From contig JAITYX010000004.1 in the NCBI GenBank assembly GCA_021018815.1, forward strand, positions 8,379,501-8,443,500: a DNA stretch of 64,000 nt. The letters are read 5' to 3'. This document shows, one piece after another, positions 21,101 to 31,319 of the stretch (its first letter is position 1; every line of letters begins with the position of its first letter). The notes under the pieces were generated by a model. That model did not search any database and was not told the origin of the DNA. It was given only the letters and a program-made list of their open reading frames with translations. The stretch comes from Talinum fruticosum. Lineage: Eukaryota; Streptophyta; Magnoliopsida; Caryophyllales; Talinaceae. Position numbers and translations under genes: made by a program.

Positions 21101-23060
21101 AAGTATAATCTACACTTAACATGCTTCGGACCTTTGCTGATGCTTTGTTGATGCGTCTTGAGCAATTCAAGCCAAGAATGTGCATTGTTTATTTCTTAAT
21201 GTTGTATTTGTAATTTAGTGCATATAGTTGTACCAACGTATAGTAACCAATAGATTGTTTTAAGTTTTACCGCATGATTGGTTGAGCTCCGGCGTGTGGC
21301 CGTTGAGTTGTATACTCCGAGCGTGTGGCTCGTCGAGTTTTATTATGCTTTTTATGCAGGATTGTAAGGCTTTAAGCCTATGGGTTAGTCCATGTTACAA
21401 ACGGAACTCTGCAGAAATTTTTAGAGAATCTCGGCTTCTTTTGGGAAAAGCCACCGAGTATTACTTTAAGTTGAGTTTAGACAGCCTAACCAACATCAGA
21501 AAGAGCCTTGGGAGTTCCTTTAAGGAACTGCGGCGATGTAATACTCCCGGGGGTGTTTTGGGGTGTTACACGTTGTTTGTGTCTTGTCTTTTGTTCATGA
21601 TCTTCCCTGCACCAAGAAACAAGATTAGTAGTACTAGTACTTGATAAAAACTCAATTTCCTTTTGGCTGGTTCTTGCCATAGGTTTCTCCCAAGGGCAGC
21701 TTCTTTTATGCGTGTTGACCACTTTCTTGGTGTCTTTCTTCTTCTTCTTAGAACGCATGTCATGTTGTTGGGCTGAAAACACAAACATGCTAGTAACTTT
21801 AGCTTCCTTCTTCCTCAAAAAATCTATCCATTTGGATTGACGGTTCTCTACTGTAACTATTGAAACAACATCATCTTCCATATCGGCTTGGTCTTCCTCA
21901 GCAAAGGGAAACTTACCATTTTATTTCCTTTCCCATAGGTTTGGTTTAGGGGTAACCATTTCTCCTACCTCCAACTACCTGAATAGTCAATACCTCAAGC
22001 TTGGATGTACAAATAAACCCTAGTTTCTTACCATTCATGAGGTTTCGTAGTCCCTTCTTGAAATTTTGATGAGGCTTCCTGGTCGATGTTTACTTGAGAG
22101 CGTGATCAAATCTTCCTTATCCTTACCATATTGGTTCCCATCATGAACATAAGTACAGTCATCGGTAGTAGGACCTGTTTCCATAAGCAAATGGGGACTC
22201 TTCCGCAAGGGTTGTTGTGTGTTTAATGAGCTTAAACTGTCATTGTCAACCTCCATGTCACTCTCCTGAAAAAAATGACCATTCTGACTTGGTAGATTAT
22301 TGACACCTACCACATCAAGCTCGGTATCCAACCGGTTTTCAACCTTGTCCCGAAACTCTAAAATTGGTTTCAATCTTCCCAAGGAAACATCTTTGGAGTT
22401 TGTCATCTCACAACCTATATGTAGAGGGTGGGTACCTTTGCACGATTCTTGATTTCGCCGCTCTTGCATTGGATATGGAAGGGGTCAAATACCTTCTCTT
22501 CTTTATCCCGAATCTCTATAGCGCTGGGAATTTCATTATTAGAACTTGAGTCATACTTCTCCTCTATCTTCTTGAGCTCTTTAATAATAAACTTATTTTT
22601 TTGTTCAAATTTATGAGCTACCTCTTCCATATCCTACTTTGACATTATAAGGATCAAATCTCATTACCAAATCACAATTCTCAATAAAAACGTTAAGCCT
22701 CAACCAACATGTAGCTAGATTTGAATTGAGAGCAACTCCTAGCTCAATCATTAGTTCAACATCTTGGGTGCAAAACGGCTTCCTAACATACAAAAATTGT
22801 AGGGCTCTATCATACATAATAATCGCCTTGGGATATTCTTGGGCCTTAAATAGAATGTTCCTCGAATCCTTTAGAGAACGAGCCTTCCAGATTGCTTCTC
22901 TAAGATGCTTGATTTGTTCAAGACTCCTAATAACACTTTCATCTAATTCTCCTTTAAATTGAGAATCAAACAAATCTTCAAAAGCCTTCTCAAAACTAGG
23001 CTCCATTGTTAAATTCAATGCCAAGTCTTCAACGTCAAACTCACACAAGTCCCACAACAC
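18157..23060 (-). pseudogene. Broken gene with TPR-like start, split by solo LTR 2
   Basis: The minus-strand frame starts at 23060. At about 22630-22870 it encodes a TPR-like helix pair: KAQEYPKAIIMYDRALQFL, then VALNSNLATCWLRLN and CDLVMRFDPYNVK. This resembles TPR units found in plant FKBP-type and related co-chaperone proteins. It then shifts frame (EQKNKFIIKELKKIEEKY, 22540-22600), continues as an acidic stretch (22035-22469) and a Lys-rich one (21571-21881). Joining the sequences on either side of the LTR, with one TSD copy, restores an open frame that reads through to a stop at 18157. The C-terminal part is rich in Lys and Glu and unrecognised. I infer a decayed host gene or captured gene; the parent is unknown. 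Confidence 0.5.
18397..21570 (+). mobile_element. Solo LTR of a Ty3/gypsy-type retrotransposon (copy 2), plus orientation
   Basis: It starts TGTAATACCCGAATTTTAAA and ends GGGGTGTTACA, with a perfect 5-bp TSD CGTTG at 18392-18396 and 21571-21575. TG..CA ends, the TSD and the absence of gag-pol define a solo LTR of 3174 bp. The orientation is inferred from plant gypsy LTRs that end GGGGxGTxACA just before the primer-binding site. The GC-rich, purine-rich block (18770-19370) yields long Arg/Glu-rich frames in several phases and is not a gene. Copy 1 at 7707-10613 is the same family in reverse. Confidence 0.9.
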
Positions 23061-23523
23061 CAGCTAGAAACAAATGCATAGAAGAGAGTTGTTATGCCAC
23101 ACGAATACCTTGACTAACTAACACAAACAGGCTATCCGGATTGATACTACATTTGATGGAATAAACCACCTTCCAAAGGCACAAATCAAAGCAAATAAAC
23201 CAAAACTTCACCGAAGCAACACAACACTAGAGAAACAGAACAAATGGAGAAGAACATCTAACCAAAAACCCGAGGTGACCTTCGAGACGATAATTTGCAT
23301 AGTTCGACGAGCTCAAATGCTAAGTTCTTGCTCAAGGCCAACACCTTTATGATCTATTCACCACCTCCCTACATTTAGCAACTAAAAAGAGAAAAGGAAA
23401 AATTAAATAAGAAGAAGGAAGAAGTGAGAAAGGGAGCCGGTAACACCTTAATAGAGGGCGTTATCAACTCCGATCGCCATTAACAATGGCTTCAAGCAGT
23501 TTGGAGAAGGTTAGTTGGTAGGT

Positions 23524-23548
23524 GAGAGAGAGAGAGAGAGAGAGAGAG
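23524..23548. repeat. (GA)n microsatellite
   Basis: About 12 GA units lie upstream of the TPR-like reading frame on its 5' side. It could be part of an ancient 5' UTR or promoter. Confidence 0.85.
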
Positions 23549-23846
23549 CATCCTTAGTTGTACCCCCTCTTTCTAAGACCGTCAAGAAAAATAATTAAAT
23601 TGGAGAGAGTAGTGAATGGAGAGATACAGTATTATATATATGGTCTTTTGATGGAAGAATAGTGAATTGAGATTGGATATAATAAAAGTGGTTTGAGAAC
23701 TTTCAACTTAAATGAAACTCTTGAAGATGTCGACGACTAATTGAAGAATCAAACGATATTTTCCTCACCTTTTATTGGGCAACGCTTTCTTAGTTTCGGA
23801 GAGGCTTTTCTTTTCTCCAAGAAATTTGCAAGATCCATGGACGAGT

Positions 23847-23985
23847 GAAGGTAATTATTCTTTCCTAAATTTACCATTTTTTCAATCTATGCTTGTGCAC
23901 TGTTTCAGAATGAACCACCAGCGTGTTTACATGGCTAATGAAGGTAATTATTCTTCCCTAAATTTACCATTTTTTTCAATCTATG
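23847..23985. repeat. 45-bp direct repeat pair
   Basis: Copy 1 is 23847-23891 and copy 2 is 23940-23985. Both read GAAGGTAATTATTCTT(T/C)CCTAAATTTACCATTTTTTCAATCTATG with one substitution and one extra T. They are separated by 48 bp. The phrase AAGATCCATGGACGAGTG just upstream (23829) recurs at 24173. Confidence 0.8.
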
Positions 23986-24152
23986 TGATGCATATAGAAA
24001 TATGTTTTAGTAATTTGAAATTGACTTACATAGCTTGTAGCTAACTTCACTACTTTCATATATTGTCGTATGCATATTTGTATTTTGTTTAATTATTTAA
24101 GATTGATTTGTAGATGTTATAAAATTAATTAAAAAAATAGAAAGAGCCACCT

Positions 24153-24560
24153 TTGTCCATTTTGACCTATCAAGATCCATGGACGAGTGGGGCTGCTTAT
24201 AAAGAAATGCCCACCACAAAACTTGTTGTTCATATATGGCACATTACTATAAAATTTAGTTGTTGGTTTACTTTGATTCTTCGTCAAGATTATCCAAGTT
24301 GGTGTGCTGACTTTTGCAAGTCATACAATCTTTAAAATGCTGAACAATTTAAGCAATAATGGCCACAAGTGATTGCCAAGTATAATATATAAATAAATCT
24401 ATTCGACATGAAGCGCTATATAAGATTTGCGGATCTCCTCGTAAAATTTATTGCCCATAATAAATCATTATTGAGAATTAAGAGGATGGTACAGAAAACA
24501 CAATATTTCAGCTTTGCCCTTACCCATAATAAACCATCAGTTTATTGTTTTAAAAATACA
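24153..24560 (+). pseudogene. Unrecognised coding-like relic
   Basis: Two adjacent plus-strand frames look protein-like: ILRQDYPSWCADFCKSYNL near 24277-24333, and RYIRFADLLVKFIAHNKSLL near 24415-24473. They are separated by stops. The word QDPWTS is encoded here and in another phase near 23830. I do not recognise the family. It may be a decayed exon of a host gene. Confidence 0.25.
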
Positions 24561-25921
24561 AAAAATCGACACCTCCATATTAATAGCATTTAGGTAGGTA
24601 AAGCTCGTGTACTATTTTATTAACCACTGTCCACTGAGCATTCTTTTTTTTAAAAAAAAAAAGAACCCTTTTTAAAATAATGTGGTGATTAATTTGTATT
24701 AAGGGGGCCTTTGAAAAATGTTGGGAAATTTACAACTCGAAGAGACCCAGAGAGGGAGGTTGGAGCACGTGACAAGGCCCACACAACCCAGCCCAATCCC
24801 CACAGATGAAGCCCACGGCATGATCACGTCGTCGCTAGATCATCGGCGCCTTCCTCCACTCTTCTAGGGCCATTCCAATAAACAACAACCAGTTAAGGAT
24901 TTTTTAAATTTTCTTTTGGGTAAACTTTATTTGTATCTCTATTGTAAACTAGTCATTGCTTGCATCATCAATACCAGTCGATTCAAGCGATTCGACACTT
25001 GCTCTCATAAGATATTAGATTTGAGTCTTATGAATGGAGAAAATTTGTGATACGAGAGCTCACATACATTATAAGTCAATAATAACTCGACTCCGATAAA
25101 ATAGAGATTCAAAGTCCAAAACAACAACAACTACTAATAATAATAATAATAATAATAAAAAGTTGGTCGTTTTATCATCTCCGGTAAGATTTTTGGCCAG
25201 TATTATAGCCAAGGGTAGATATGAGATTGTAATTGCTAAATTTTGATTCACTAGTTGAGTTAAATTTATATTGGTTTAGTTGTAAATTGCCTATTAGTTG
25301 TTTCTTTGAAATATGCATATTCGTATCTTTTCTCAAGTTTTACCTATTTAATAAAAAAGAACTCGTACGGTTTCAAAGAAATCCATACTAAAATAAAAAA
25401 ACTAAATTTGTTTTATGTTTTATCAAACTGATTCAAAAGGTTTGATTGACCCATCAATAATTAAATCTTAATTTTTATTACTTCGAATGTCAAAATTAAA
25501 ACCAATACTTACGGTGCGTTTAATTCGAAGCATTACAACGACATGTAATTAAGAACAAAACCAGCTGATATGGGGATCACGTCTAATTCTTAATATCACT
25601 TGTTTGATACTTTCACAGTTTTATAATATATGTCACTTTAATTTTTTTATTTTATAATATTTGCCATTTTATAATCCTAGTGACATATCAATGATTAGTT
25701 TATTATTTTTGTCCTTATTAATTGTTTTCTTTTTCTTCTTTTTTCATTGACTTTCTTTATTTCAATGAAATTTTAACGCGACTTGATCTTCTAATATAAA
25801 TTTTGTCATAAATTTTATATTTCTTTAGTATTCTCTTATAATTTAAAAATGATAAATAGTACAAAACAGAAAGAGTATAACTTAAGAATGAAAAAATAAA
25901 TTTCTAATAATATGGACTTAT

Positions 25922-25924
<3 letters not shown>

Positions 25925-25981
<57 letters not shown>
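25925..25981. repeat. (AT)n microsatellite at the LINE 2 insertion site
   Basis: About 28 AT units are followed directly by ATTAAAA and the 5' end of LINE 2. Confidence 0.9.
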
Positions 25982-25989
<8 letters not shown>

Positions 25990-26150
25990 CACTCTGCATG
26001 TTCTCTCTCTCCGGCTAAAACCTAGTCGTGAGAGGTTCTTCTCCCGGCTAATTCTAGTTGTGTGAGGCTGTTACCCTCTCGTGTAGGGTGTGGTGGAGAC
26101 AGTGGTGATCTCGGTGTAGGCGAGAAGATTTCATTAATCAAACTGTAGTG

Positions 26151-27024
26151 ATGGAGTCGGAGTTGGAACTTGCATGTAGTAACCTACGATTGACGACGAA
26201 GGAAGAGGAGAGCGTGGAATTTATGGAGGAAATATCAGAAGATAAGGAGGAAATTGAATTGAGCCTCTTGGGGAAACTGTTAAAGAGGACTACTTATAAT
26301 GTGAGAGCGTTGAAAACGGTTATGAAAAACATATGGAAGTCTGGCGAAGGAAGGGTCTTGTGGTGCGGGAAATGGAATCAAATATTCAAGCTGTTCCAGT
26401 TCTTTTCACGCAAAGATAAAGACTATGTCCTCAATGAGGGACCATGGGCTTTTGATGGTCATCTATTGCTATTGGCGAACCGGACAGGTATGGAACAACT
26501 ATCTACCTTCCGTTTTGAGAACACTAGGTTTTGGGTGAAGGCATATGATGTTCCTGGAGCACGTCAAACTAAGGCGTTTGCTGAATTCTTGGGTAACAGA
26601 GTCGGATCATTCGTGGATCTGTGATGAGATTTGTATGTTCGGGTCGACAAATCTCTCTGTTTTAGAGCTGAGATCAATGCTAACAAACCTTTGCATAGAG
26701 GAGTTTAAGTATCGATTTAAACTAAGGCATATGATGACCAAGCAAATAGTTCCGGATCGGGGTAAAGTATGTAAAGCTTCCCGATTTTTGCTATGGTTGT
26801 GGCATGTTGGATCATATCATTAAGGATTGTAAGAAGGTGGATGAGCGAGACCTGGAAGGTGAATTGCAATATGGGACGTGGCTTAAAGCATCTCCGATTA
26901 AATCCCGACGACGATATGGTGAGGAGGAACTCCAAGAAGAAAAACATCTATTCCTAGCGTACAAAAATAAAAGATCTCAACCGTCGGCCGGAAGAAACTT
27001 CCCTTTGCGAACATTCATGGTATA
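26151..27024 (+). pseudogene. LINE 2 ORF1 (DUF4283-like, CCHC knuckle)
   Basis: The ATG at 26151 opens a frame to about 26624 that reads LLGKLLKRTTYNVRALKTVM, WKSGEGRVLW, YVLNEGPWAFDGHLLLLA and FWVKAYDVP. This is the DUF4283 domain found at the start of plant LINE ORF1 (family PWxFxxxLLxL and FWVxxxxLP). A frame change follows near 26600. At 26787-26838 the zinc knuckle reads CYGCGMLDHIIKDC, a good CxxCxxxxHxxxxC. The product is expected to bind element RNA. Confidence 0.88.
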
Positions 27025-27229
27025 ACCGAGATGGGAAATAGAAGCCAACTGGAAATTACCGAAACTATGATGATTGATGACCAAGTTATAACAGCCACTG
27101 GGAATGAGATATTCAAGCGAAAAATTGAAGACATAAACAAGAGGGGATCAGGTGGGAAGCTTAAAGTGAGGGAGGATGTCTCAACGAGTACTACTAATCG
27201 AGGCGGAGGTTGCAACGCAACCCCGCCGA

Positions 27230-28100
27230 TCATCATGAGTATCATATGTTTGAACCGTAGAGGGCTTGGTGACCCTTCTACGGTGAATAATCTCCGTGGA
27301 TTCTTACGGAGATAGTCACCGACTTTGGTTTTCCTCTCGGAAACCAAACCGGCAAGTTGGGAGATGGAAAATGTAAAGCCTCGACTTGGAGATTATTATG
27401 GAGTCTACGTTGATAGTAGGGGCGTTCGGGCGGCCTGGCACTCGTTGTGGAGTAAGTCAATACAAGTTTCATTGTTGTCTATGTCTTTTAATCATATTGA
27501 TGTCCATGTGGAGGGGATAAGTGAGGTTGCTTAGTGGAGATTTACGAGGGTGTACGGATGGACTGATTCAACCCAAAAACGAAGACTTGTAATATGTTAA
27601 CTAACCTGAAAAATCATTCTCCTACACCATGGTTGATTGGGGGATTTAAATGAGATCTTTTATAACTTTGAGAAGTCAAGAGGCCCGTACAAAAGTCAAG
27701 CAATATTGCAATACTTTTGTGATACGTTGACGGAGTGCGGACTTTTTGATTTAGGGTATTCGAGTTATGATTTTACATGGGAGAATGGTCGTGGAGTAGG
27801 GTAGGTGGTGGAGGAACGATTGGATAGATTCCGTGCATCAATCGAATGGTCCCTATTATTTTCGGATGCAAAGGTTTTCCATATTGACGAGATGTTATCG
27901 ACCATTTACCAATCCAACTCAGATTATATGGTACGAGCAAGTGTAAAAGAAGGCAATGTAGAAGATTTAAATTCGAAAATTTTTGGGTCCAGGAGGAAGA
28001 ATGTAGAGTTGTGGTAACGGACGCTTGGAACAATTTCGTTGCTCCCAACGCATGGCTCAATTTAGAAGGGAAATTCAATGCCTATTGTACAGACTTTACT
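27230..28100 (+). pseudogene. LINE 2 endonuclease relic
   Basis: The domain starts with IICLNRRGLGDPSTVNNLRG (family WNxRGLGxPxTVxxL), followed by TLVFLSETK, where the Glu of the E-T-K motif is a metal ligand and is kept. WRFTRVYGW, GD-type and FTWEN-like pieces follow across several shifts. The GDFN box near 27630-27650 is degraded (WLIGGFK), again without the Asp. One frame of the tail (27805-28017) encodes VEERLDRFRASIEW, matching xxERLDRxxxxxxW. Confidence 0.82.
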
Positions 28101-28474
28101 TCACCGGCATGATGAACACTTTGAGTATATTAAGAAAAAAATTTCTGACTCGGAAACAAAGATTAGGGGAAAAAGATAGTATCAGCGAGCGTAATCTTTT
28201 ACATGAGATTGGACTATGGCGTAGAAAAGAGGAGATGTTCTGGGCTCAAAGGTCACGGGTAGACTTCCTTAGTTAAGGGGACGCAAATACACGCTGGTTC
28301 CATGCTCGGGCCAATATGAGGACGCAGATCAATAAAATTTCTACTTTGTCTAATGAGGAAGGTGTACAAGTTTGTGATGAAGCGGCCATTGTGAACATGG
28401 TGGAACAATATTTTTCCAATTTGTTCAACTCGACTACTCGGACTATATTTGCACCAGTGATTGAATGAATCCCC

Positions 28475-29760
28475 GTGAAGGTGATGGAGAATATGAATTC
28501 CGTGTTGTGCAGCTCGTATGACAAAGCTGAAGTGTTGAAGGCCGTGAAATGTATGCATCCGAACAAAGCGCCTGGGCTCGATGGTTTTAACCCCTTGTTC
28601 TTTCAAAAGTTTTGGGATATTGTTGGAGATGATTTATCTCGTGTGGTACTCGATATCCTAAATGGTGGGGTAATGCTGGAGAGACTGAATCATACAAATG
28701 TGGTGTTGATCCCAAAAAAGTAAACCCGACGCAGCTTAGTGAATTCCGACCCATTAGTCTTTGTAATGTCGTATATAAGCTTGTGACAAAGGTGATTTCC
28801 AATCGGTCGAAGACGTTACTTGCCCAGATTACATTTGAAACTCGAGTGCCTTTACACCGAGTCGATTAATTTCGGATAATATTCTTATATCGTATGAGAT
28901 ATTTCACTCTATGTATACGTAATCGAAGAAACATGGTTTGATGGCCATCAAACTTGACATGAGTAAAGCGTACGATCGGGTGAACTGGGATTATCTTAGG
29001 GAGGTGATGCTTGAAGCTCGGTTTTCTCGGGAGATGGGTGGATGTGGTTATGAACTGTGTAAGGTCAGCAACATTCTCATTTGTTTTAGACAGAAAGGCG
29101 TGTGGGTATGTAATTCCAAGTAGAGGTCTCCGGCTAGGTGACTCGTTATTCCCTTATCTCTTTCTTTTTGTCACTGAAGGGTTAATTGGGCACGTTGAGA
29201 AGAGAAGAAGCACAGGGAAATTTGGTGGGACACCAAGTTTGTCTACGAGCACCTACAATTTTGCACCTCCTATTTGCGGACGACTTCGTCTTCTTACGTA
29301 AAGCAACCGAAGATCAAGCCCAAGTGATTAAGGGAATCCTACAACAATATGAGGTCGCTTCTGGACAATCTGTCAATTTTGACAAGTCTAGTGTGGTATT
29401 TGCTAAGGGGGTTCCCGAGGGGCGAAGGGCAGCCATCAAACAAATTTTAGACATCCGAGAAGTGCTGGAGCAAGATAAGTATCTCGGATTACCAACGTAT
29501 GTGGGCCGATCGAAGAAACAAGCTTTTCTTTCGATCAAGGACGGAATATCTAAACGGCTCTCCGGGTGGATGGATAGGCTTATTTCTTGGGTGGGAAGGG
29601 AAGTGCTAGTCAAGGCTGTAGCTCAAGCAATCCCGACCTATGCAATGAGTATCTTCAAATTACCCAAGGATTTTAGTTTGTCTCTTCGAGCATTATTAAC
29701 AAGTTTTGGTGGGGGTACACGAATAGCTCTAAAAAGATCCACTGGGTAAGTAGCCACAAA
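28475..29760 (+). pseudogene. LINE 2 reverse transcriptase
   Basis: The frame at 28475-28723 reads AVKCMHPNKAPGLDGFNPLF, the family start. Next come FRPISLCNVVYKLVTKVISN (28745-28800) and AIKLDMSKAYDRVNWDYL (28942-28995). SRGLRLGDSLFPYLF follows, then LLFADDFVFLRKA (near 29267-29305), where the catalytic FADD is intact. The region ends with SVNFDKSSVVFAKG, YLGLPTYVGRSKK, SGWMDRLISWVGREVLVKAV and AIPTYAMSIFKLP. At least three frame changes break it. Confidence 0.92.
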
Positions 29761-29789
29761 CTATGTGAAAAAAAGAAGATGGTGGCCTT

Positions 29790-30630
29790 GGCTTCGGGGA
29801 TTTTGATGCATTTAACAATGCTTTATTGGCAAAGACAGGGTGGAGATTGATTCGAGAATGAGGGGTCCTTAGTAGCGAGACTTCGAAAGCCAAATATTAT
29901 CCACATTCTAGCTTTCTTGAGGCACAAATCGGGTCTCAACCCAGCTATACATGGCGGAGTATCCGGGGTATAAGAAAATTGATCGCTAAAGGGTCTAGGT
30001 GGGTTGTCGGTAATGGAGATAACATTCATGTTTGGAGCGACGGATGGATTCCACACCCCTTCTCGTATTAGGTACTGCCGATCAATATAAGCACAACTAT
30101 CCCACTAAGAGTTTCGAGACTTAATTGATAAGGACGTTGGATGTTGGCGTGAGGACTTGATTAGTGTTGTAATCAATCCTTGCAATGTTGATGATGTACT
30201 TAAAATCCCTCTCTGTGACTCTTGGCCCAATGATCAATTTATATGGCATTTTGATTCGAAAGGGATATTTTCCGTCAAGTCGACTTATCATTTGGCCCGA
30301 GAACTCAAAAGTCCGGGGCAAGCTTCGATAAGAACAAACAAGAAGAGACCGATTTGGAGGACAATTTGGCACCTTAATCTACCGCCTCGAATACGTCTCT
30401 TTGCTTGGAAAATTTGTGTTCATGCCATACCTACTAAGGTAAATATAAGACTCCCCAATTTCAGTATGAGGTGTGAAGTTTGTGGGGCATTAGAAGAGTC
30501 CGAGTTACATATTTTGTTTGATTGTCCCCTCGCAGTGGAGGCTTGGGAAGGGAATGGGATGGATGAGGAATTATGGGCAGTGACACTAGCTTCGTGGAAG
30601 ACTATCTATTGTGTGCAACTCGGACCTTAG
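29790..30630 (+). pseudogene. LINE 2 zf-RVT (reverse transcriptase zinc-binding) region
   Basis: The frame at 30157-30630 reads DQFIWHFDSKGIFSVKSTYH, then WRTIWHLNLPPRIRLFAWK and CEVCGALEESELHILFDCP. This is the zf-RVT consensus WxxxWxxxxPxKxxxFxW and CxxCxxxxEsxxHxxxxC. The upstream part has a WRLI-like relic and ARYYPHSSFLEA. Confidence 0.92.
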
Positions 30631-30829
30631 GTGCGGAAAAGCTTGGAATCTTTGTGGCCATAGTGTGGGAAATTTGGAATACAAGGAACCGCTTCGTCTT
30701 CGAGTGGGAAAACAGGCAATTTGCGGACACCGAGCGTCGAGGCTGAAGCGTTTGTGAGTAGTTATAGGGAAGTCCAAGGCTTGGTAACTCAAACCGAAAC
30801 TTCCAGCTCCAGGTTTTGGCGAACACCGA

Positions 30830-31260
30830 AACGGGTTGTGTGAAGTTGAATGTCGATGCGGGACGAGGTTGGAGAAAATACTTATGGTCGGGGTTTTGTC
30901 CTTCGTGACAGCCTTGGTGATGTGCTTCTTATGGGAGTCAAATAGGGGATTGGTTTTCAAGGGGTAGAAGAAGAGGAGGCTTGTGCTTGCCGTTTCATTG
31001 TTCAGCAGGTCCAGTAACTCGTGGATATCAACGTGTTATCATTGAAAGTGATTGTCTAACGTTGATAAGGAAGCTTTCCAAGAAAGCTCAATTTAATACG
31101 TTTTTAGGTTTTCTTCTTTCGTAAATTTTGGATATTGTTTCTAGCTTTGATTTCCATTCTTGGGTTCATGTTAGAAGGGAGAGGAATGCAGTTGCTCATA
31201 CAATCGCCCATCTTAAACCCATTGACTCTCGGGAGAGGGTGTGGTTTGAGAAATAGTCTA
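30830..31260 (+). pseudogene. LINE 2 RNase H domain
   Basis: Relics of the plant RVT_3-type RNase H are visible: CVKLNVDAG near 30838, then RVIIESDCLTLI near 31035 and VHVRREGNAVAHTIAH near 31167-31215. The family reads KxNxDGA, xxxExDxxxxI and xxVxRexNxxAHxLA. The fragments lie in different frames. Confidence 0.85.
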
Positions 31261-31319
31261 GATATTATCTATGGTCTGCGCAGTGAGGATATGTGTCAAT
31301 ATATACATATATATTAAAA

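Larger units (their letters stand above)
23061..25924. other. Intergenic region with fragments only
   Basis: No intact gene is visible. There is a 45-bp direct repeat (23847-23985), a coding-like relic (24153-24560) and A/T runs at 24643-24662. Short TAA repeats lie at 25133-25158. A G-box-like CACGTG (near 24767) lies in a GC-richer stretch at 24720-24870. The rest is AT-rich without recognisable structure. Confidence 0.5.
25988..31306 (+). mobile_element. Plus-strand L1-type LINE with RNase H (LINE 2)
   Basis: It is nearly full length at 5.3 kb: a 5' UTR with CCGGCTAAAACC-type sequence, ORF1 (DUF4283-like plus zinc knuckle), endonuclease, reverse transcriptase, zf-RVT and RNase H, in that order. 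The 3' end runs into ATATATATTAAAA (31307-31319), and the same 13 bases lie just before the 5' end (25975-25987). They are taken as the TSD, although the flank is itself an AT repeat. It differs from LINE 1 in carrying RNase H. All coding parts have stops and frameshifts, so it is inactive, but it is younger-looking than LINE 1. Confidence 0.9.
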
